The notes under the pieces were generated by a model that was not told the DNA's origin, did not search any database, and worked only from the letters and a program-made list of their open reading frames with translations. From the NCBI GenBank assembly GCA_030590525.1, contig JAUUYI010000007.1:1-17821 (forward strand): a DNA stretch of 17,821 nt. The letters are read 5' to 3'. This DNA is from Sedimenticola sp. (GTDB taxonomy: Bacteria > Pseudomonadota > Gammaproteobacteria > Chromatiales > Chromatiaceae). The position numbers and the translations under genes were made by a program. Numbering within the stretch: the stretch's first letter is position 1; each line of letters starts with the position of its first letter. Shown piece by piece: positions 14,876 through 17,821 of the stretch.

Positions 14876-15196
14876 TCACCCGCCGCCTCGCTGGAAATGT
14901 AGATCCAGGTTATCCATGAAATGCGCCCGTTCCAACTTGTCCAACCCTGAGAAGATAAACTTTACATGGGTAACGGGCAGCAACAGGGCTCCGATGCGGC
15001 GCCCGGCAGATGGTGTGAGGTGTATCACTATCTTCCCCTCCGGGTGGTCGATAGTAATCGTATTATCCTCCACCCGATAATCCAGCCCCTCGACCGACAG
15101 GGGTAAGGCGCGGAAGAACTCCCCGGGGGTCAAACCCATTTCACGCACGAGACTCTCAGACAATGCCAGTACTCCAACAAGGTTATCACTACCCAC
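14876..15196 (-). CDS. Uncharacterised 106-residue protein coupled to the MoaD-like gene
   Basis: I do not recognise the family. The chosen start is GTG at 15196, overlapping the MoaD-like stop by 8 nt, which implies translational coupling; the frame itself is open upstream to 15316 inside the MoaD-like gene. The product begins GSDNLVGVLALSESL and continues GLTPGEFFRALPL. It then appears as a beta-rich middle (DYRVEDNTITIDHPEGKIVI, GALLLPVTHVKFIFSG) and an amphipathic end LERAHFMDNLDLHFQRGGG. It has no signal peptide, membrane segment, cysteine or metal motif. Position in the operon suggests a role with the AOR enzyme or its tungsten cofactor, but that is inference. The Gly-Gly-Gly C-terminus is notable beside a carrier that itself ends in Gly-Gly. 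Confidence 0.75.
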   Translation of the reverse strand: MGSDNLVGVLALSESLVREMGLTPGEFFRALPLSVEGLDYRVEDNTITIDHPEGKIVIHLTPSAGRRIGALLLPVTHVKFIFSGLDKLERAHFMDNLDLHFQRGGG

Positions 15197-15437
15197 CCGC
15201 CACGGCCGGCCAGACGGCCAGTTCATCGCCCTCTTCCAGGGCATTATCCCGCTCACCCGGTGGCACAAAAACCCCGTTGCGCAAAACCAGATGAATCCGG
15301 GCGATGGGTACGCCATGTCGCTCCAGCAACTGGATCGGCGTGGTTCCTTCCGGTACCTGAAGTACTATCTGATACCCTTCAGAGCCAGCAGGCAGATACT
15401 CGGTCAAAGAGGCATAGAGCTTGAAGGTCAGTTTCAT
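15189..15437 (-). CDS. MoaD/ThiS-family sulfur carrier protein
   Basis: An 82-residue ubiquitin-like beta-grasp protein: MKLTFKLYASLTEYLP at the start, VPEGTTPIQLLERHGVP, HLVLRNGVFVPPGERDNALE, EGDELAVWPAVAGG at the end. The C-terminal Gly-Gly is the site of thiocarboxylation in MoaD (molybdopterin dithiolene sulfur) and ThiS. Next to an AOR gene, it most likely serves pterin cofactor assembly for the tungsten enzyme, as MoaD-like genes do in other aor operons; this is inference. The open frame extends to 15494, but the domain begins at the ATG at 15437, which sits directly against a 212-bp inverted-repeat element. No good Shine-Dalgarno is present, only GCGAG in the element's arm, so its upstream expression signals may have been replaced. 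Confidence 0.9.
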   Translation of the reverse strand: MKLTFKLYASLTEYLPAGSEGYQIVLQVPEGTTPIQLLERHGVPIARIHLVLRNGVFVPPGERDNALEEGDELAVWPAVAGG

Positions 15438-15649
15438 AGGGCTCGCAAAACAATAAGTTCCTGATTTTGGGGCGTCGAGGCGCCCGTCTGGCAAGGCGCG
15501 GAAACGCAGGAATATGTGCTATCTTTCAAGTTTTCGCAACGTGACCCACAGGGATGTGGGAAATGCCGGTTCCGTCAGGAACATGAACCGGCCCGCCAGA
15601 CGGGATGGATCGGCGTTCCAAAACAGGAAGTTATTGTTTCGCGAGCCCT
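15438..15649. mobile_element. 212-bp MITE-like element with 55-nt inverted arms, flanked by TA
   Basis: Left arm 15438-15492 and right arm 15595-15649 are both 55 nt and inverted copies of each other, matching over most of their length. The ends AGGGCTCGC / GCGAGCCCT, then AAACAATAA / TTATTGTTT, TTCCTG / CAGGAA, and CCCGTCTGGC / GCCAGACGGG pair perfectly. The 102-nt centre has two more hairpins: CCCACA-GGGA-TGTGGG (15545-15560) and GCCGGTTC / GAACCGGC (15565-15572, 15585-15592). If the ends are taken as GGGCTC...GAGCCC, TA lies on each side (15437-15438, 15649-15650), the duplication made by IS630/mariner-type transposases. The right arm overlaps the 3' end of the FAD oxidoreductase gene and the left arm touches the MoaD-like ATG. 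No coding capacity. Confidence 0.75.
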
Positions 15650-16908
15650 AGAGCACTGTTCAGCTGTGTACTGCCCAGATAGGCCTCCATGATCCTGGTC
15701 GGATCATCGAGCAAGCGCTGTTTCCAGAGCCCGAGACGGACCTTGCTCTGAATCAGACCACGAAGGACACCGACCCGTTCCGTCATCCCCAGAGTAATGG
15801 CCCCTACCAGATGGTCGTCCTGAAACTGCAGATTAATGTAGCGAAATCCCTCCTGGTCCAGCAGGCTGGCGGAGGATCCGTCCTCCACACCCATCCACAG
15901 ACCATAGGAGGTTGAAACCAGCCCCAGGGTGTCCAGTACGTTCATGCCCAGCCCCCCCTTGTATGGAGTTTCCGTCCCACTCATGTTGAGCGCGGCGACC
16001 CTCCCGGTCTCCACCGCCGCCGGCTGGATCGCATTCACCGCCCGCTCGCCGGTACTCCAGTCGAATCCCTCACACAGGTCACCCGCCGCATAGACGCCCG
16101 CTACCGAGGTCTGCAGCTGCGCATCCACCAGCACCCCGGTTGAGGTCTCGATCCCGCTGCCTTCCAGATACTCGATCGCCGGGACGACACCGGTTGCCAC
16201 GACGATCAGATCCGCCTGCAGTGGATCTGCTGCTCCCTCGCACTGCAGCAGAAATTTCGTTCCCTCTGCTGAATCTTTCTCCACCGAGAGCACCCGGGTC
16301 GAGGTACGGACATCGATCCCCTTCCCGATACACCACTGCTTGATCAGATTACCGGCCACCTGATCCATCATCCGCGGGACCATCCGGTCACCCATCTCCA
16401 CCACGGTGAGCTCAACACCTCGTCTGACCAGGGACTCCATGATGATACAACCGATGAAGCCTGCTCCCATCAGCACCACCCGGGCCCCTGCCACGGCGTG
16501 CTCGGCTATATTTCTGGCATCTTCCAGCGTCCAGCAGTGATGAATACCCGTCTGATCCAGCCCTTCGATGGGGGGAGAAACCGCCCTGGATCCACTGGCC
16601 AGCAGCAGACGGTCATACTCCACCGCTCCACTCTGTTCCAGAATCACTCGGTTGCTGCCCGTATCGACCCGCTTTACCCGTTCATGCAGCCGGCGGATGT
16701 CGAGCCCCTGAAAGTGGTTTGGGTCATGGCGAAGATAGGTCCCGGACTCCTCGATCCGCCCCGCCAGCAGATAGGGTATGGCCATACGGGAATAGGCCGG
16801 TTCCGGCTCATCCCCGATCAAAAAGATCTCCCCTCCAGAGTCCTGGCCACGCAGGGTCTCAGCCGCAACAACGCCCGCCGGCCCGGCCCCGATAATGACA
16901 TAACGCAT
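15631..16908 (-). CDS. FAD/NAD(P)-dependent pyridine nucleotide-disulfide-type oxidoreductase of the AOR cluster
   Basis: Flavoprotein of 425 residues: FAD-binding GAGPAG (7-12), substrate-pocket region PAYSRMAIPYLLAG (38-50), LLLASGSRA (101-109), NAD-binding GAGFIG (148-153), VVATGVVPAIEYLEGSG (236-251) and the second FAD motif VYAAGDLCEG (271-280). It resembles nitrite reductase NirB-type and rubredoxin/ferredoxin reductase-type NADH oxidoreductases and lacks the redox CxxxxC of glutathione reductases. In aor operons such as that of Aromatoleum, an FAD subunit couples AOR to NAD, which is the likely role here (inference). The start has AAGGA 7 nt upstream. The C-terminal residues LGLAKQ and the TAA are written in the arm of the inverted-repeat element, so the natural end may have been changed by insertion. 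Confidence 0.88.
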   Translation of the reverse strand: MRYVIIGAGPAGVVAAETLRGQDSGGEIFLIGDEPEPAYSRMAIPYLLAGRIEESGTYLRHDPNHFQGLDIRRLHERVKRVDTGSNRVILEQSGAVEYDRLLLASGSRAVSPPIEGLDQTGIHHCWTLEDARNIAEHAVAGARVVLMGAGFIGCIIMESLVRRGVELTVVEMGDRMVPRMMDQVAGNLIKQWCIGKGIDVRTSTRVLSVEKDSAEGTKFLLQCEGAADPLQADLIVVATGVVPAIEYLEGSGIETSTGVLVDAQLQTSVAGVYAAGDLCEGFDWSTGERAVNAIQPAAVETGRVAALNMSGTETPYKGGLGMNVLDTLGLVSTSYGLWMGVEDGSSASLLDQEGFRYINLQFQDDHLVGAITLGMTERVGVLRGLIQSKVRLGLWKQRLLDDPTRIMEAYLGSTQLNSALGLAKQ

Positions 16909-16930
16909 ACGATAATCCTTTTTTAAAAGC

Positions 16931-17035
16931 AGGACCTAGGACAAAAGCAGGACCGAGGACCGAGGAAAAACAGGACCGAGGAAAAGAAAAACCTTAAAGA
17001 TTAAACCCTTTAAACTTGGTCCTTGGTCCTTGGTC
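16931..17035. repeat. AGGACC heptamer array with complementary arm (element B)
   Basis: Left arm 16931-16982 holds AGGACCTAGGAC, CAGGACCGAGGACCGAGGA and CAGGACCGAGGA, separated by A-rich tracts. Right arm 17015-17035 is three CTTGGTC heptamers in tandem, complementary to the left arm. Same architecture and similar length to element A at 8234-8336, and likewise just upstream of a minus-strand gene start (about 22 bp before the FAD oxidoreductase ATG). Confidence 0.8.
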
Positions 17036-17070
17036 TCTAGTACAGCGCCGCATAAGTAGCGATGAAGAAT

Positions 17071-17145
17071 ATGTTGGGTTACGGCGCGCTCATAATCTGG
17101 TGATCACTTGAAATATCAGCGAGATGCGCGCCTAACCCAACCTAC
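17071..17145. repeat. REP-like palindromic module between the AOR and FAD genes
   Basis: TTGGGTTACGGCGCGC (17074-17089) is the inverted repeat of GCGCGCCTAACCCAA (17126-17140), one bulged base, spacer 36 nt. A second small hairpin GCGCGG-TT-CCGCGC follows at 17165-17178. The wider module 17041-17177 has CTAG on both sides (17037-17040 and 17178-17181) and lies between two pieces of the heptamer repeat. GTTGGGTTA...TAACCCAAC palindromes are widespread in Proteobacteria. Confidence 0.7.
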
Positions 17146-17180
17146 ATTATATTCACGGGCACTTGCGCGGTTCCGCGCTA

Positions 17181-17210
17181 GTCCTTGGTCCTGTTTTATC
17201 CTTGGTCCTG
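17181..17210. repeat. TTGGTCCT repeat after the AOR gene (element C)
   Basis: Two TCCTTGGTCCT copies separated by GTTTTA, 3 bp beyond the AOR stop in gene direction. It is nearly identical in order and spacing to the right arm of element A, which sits in the same place relative to the yciO stop. Together with element B it looks like one heptamer element split by the REP-like module. Confidence 0.75.
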
Positions 17211-17213
17211 AAC

Positions 17214-17821
17214 TTAAAGCCCAAGTCGCTGCAGGGTCTCTGGGCTCGGCACACCGCTTTCGTCCCAGCCGCGCAGCTGGTAGTACTCAGGCAGCATCTT
17301 GTCCAGACCACAGACCTTACCCTTGGCGGGACCCGTCTTGGCCGCCTCCTTAAGCAGTCGCTGAGGCAGGGTGTCGTCCTTACCGGTAAAGCCGGCTGCC
17401 AGATTGAACTGACGCTCCATATTCCAGATCCGTTCACCGATCTCAACCAGTCGATTCAGGTCCCAGTCACCTTCGCAGGCGGCATCCAGCTGTGGATGGA
17501 AATCATCCAGAGACCAGGCGAAGGTGGAGAAGAGGCAGAGACCGGAGGAGTCGACCGCGGCAGTGGCATCCTGAAACGCCTTCACCAGCCCGGCCTTTCC
17601 CTCTGTCACCAGGGGATCCGTCTTTTCCGGGATGCCCAGAATTTCGGAGGAGACGGTGTAGCTGCGCAAATGGCAGGCGCCCCGGTTACTGGTGGCGTAG
17701 GTCAATCCCATCCCCTGGATACCGCGTGGGTCGTAGGCCGGGAACTCCTGGCCCTTGACGCTCATGGAGAGCTCCGGGTGGCCATACTTCTCACACATCC
17801 GCTTCGAACCAAGACCCAGGA
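17214..17821 (-). CDS. aor: Aldehyde:ferredoxin oxidoreductase family protein, C-terminal part (5' end outside window)
   Basis: Tungsten/molybdenum bis-pterin enzyme family oxidising aldehydes to carboxylates. The minus-strand frame is open to the right edge and codes for the last ~202 residues (family members are about 600-700). Family marks: SVKGQEFPAYDPRGIQGMGL, TYATSNRGACHLRSY, and DSSGLCLFSTFAW, whose Cys (residue ~95 of the fragment) corresponds to the fourth 4Fe-4S ligand of Pyrococcus AOR (Cys494). The end IWNMERQFNLAAGFTGKDD, TLPQRLLKEAAKTGPAKG is also typical. The ATG at 17798 is internal, not a start. The metal (W or Mo) and substrate cannot be told from the fragment. Operon partners downstream are the FAD oxidoreductase, a MoaD-like carrier and an unknown 106-residue protein; the 304-bp gap to the next gene is filled with repeats. 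Confidence 0.93.
   Translation of the reverse strand, partial: LGLGSKRMCEKYGHPELSMSVKGQEFPAYDPRGIQGMGLTYATSNRGACHLRSYTVSSEILGIPEKTDPLVTEGKAGLVKAFQDATAAVDSSGLCLFSTFAWSLDDFHPQLDAACEGDWDLNRLVEIGERIWNMERQFNLAAGFTGKDDTLPQRLLKEAAKTGPAKGKVCGLDKMLPEYYQLRGWDESGVPSPETLQRLGL

Noticed and set aside
15197..15316. Longer start for the 106-residue protein
   Set aside because: The extension would be read from inside the MoaD-like gene in a second frame and looks unlike a natural N-terminus (Trp/Cys/Pro-rich); the overlapping GTG at 15196 is the more usual arrangement.
17165..17178. GCGCGGTTCCGCGC as a terminator for the AOR gene
   Set aside because: Only a 2-nt loop and no T-run in gene direction; better viewed as part of the REP-like module.

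Overview
The window is about 17.8 kb of moderately GC-rich, densely coding bacterial chromosome. It looks gammaproteobacterial. The divergent cspD / clpS-clpA pair, the cluster rnm(PHP)-yciO-M50 protease-trpS-scpA-scpB-rluB, and the trio ubiG-mupP-yciK are all arrangements familiar from Gammaproteobacteria. Abundant palindromic intergenic repeats and a tungsten-type aldehyde oxidoreductase operon would fit a Chromatiales-like or sulfur-oxidising lineage, but that placement is only a guess.

Layout. (1) 1-3071: clpA (cut by the left edge) and clpS on the minus strand, divergent from the CspD-type cold-shock gene; the ClpAP protease and its N-end-rule adaptor. (2) 3109-9902, all minus: a MagIII/EndoIII-like DNA glycosylase, then in transcription order PHP-domain phosphatase/exonuclease, yciO, a site-2-protease-like M50 membrane protein, trpS, scpA, scpB, rluB. 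trpS-scpA-scpB-rluB are so tightly packed (4-nt overlap, 1-nt and 16-nt gaps) that they are almost certainly one transcript. It joins tRNA charging, chromosome condensation (ScpAB kleisin complex) and 23S rRNA pseudouridylation. (3) 9903-10326: a 424-bp non-coding divergent region holding a 214-bp element with near-perfect terminal inverted repeats enclosing three nested hairpins. (4) 10327-12588, plus: ubiG (ubiquinone), mupP-like HAD phosphatase (murein recycling), yciK-like SDR. (5) 12668-14377: membrane diguanylate cyclase with an intact active site and I-site. (6) 14516-14809: a small secreted protein made of three near-identical 15-residue blocks in 30-residue units, of no family I recognise. 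(7) 14876-17821, minus: 3' end of a tungsten-type aldehyde:ferredoxin oxidoreductase (AOR), then an FAD/NAD oxidoreductase, a MoaD/ThiS-type sulfur carrier ending in Gly-Gly, and an unrecognised 106-residue protein overlapping the carrier gene. This looks like an AOR enzyme, its NADH-coupling subunit and cofactor-assembly functions.

The most unusual content is non-coding. A 212-bp MITE-like inverted repeat with 55-nt arms and TA on both sides sits inside the AOR operon. One arm encodes the last residues and stop codon of the FAD oxidoreductase and the other abuts the start codon of the MoaD-like gene. A family of degenerate AGGACC(A/G) heptamer arrays with complementary arms fills two separate intergenic gaps, and in the second it appears interrupted by a REP-like palindromic module flanked by CTAG. 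Two genes (M50 protease, diguanylate cyclase) have a -10-like hexamer ending 6 nt before the ATG and no Shine-Dalgarno, so they may be leaderless. All functional calls come from reading the translations and recalled family motifs; no database search was run.
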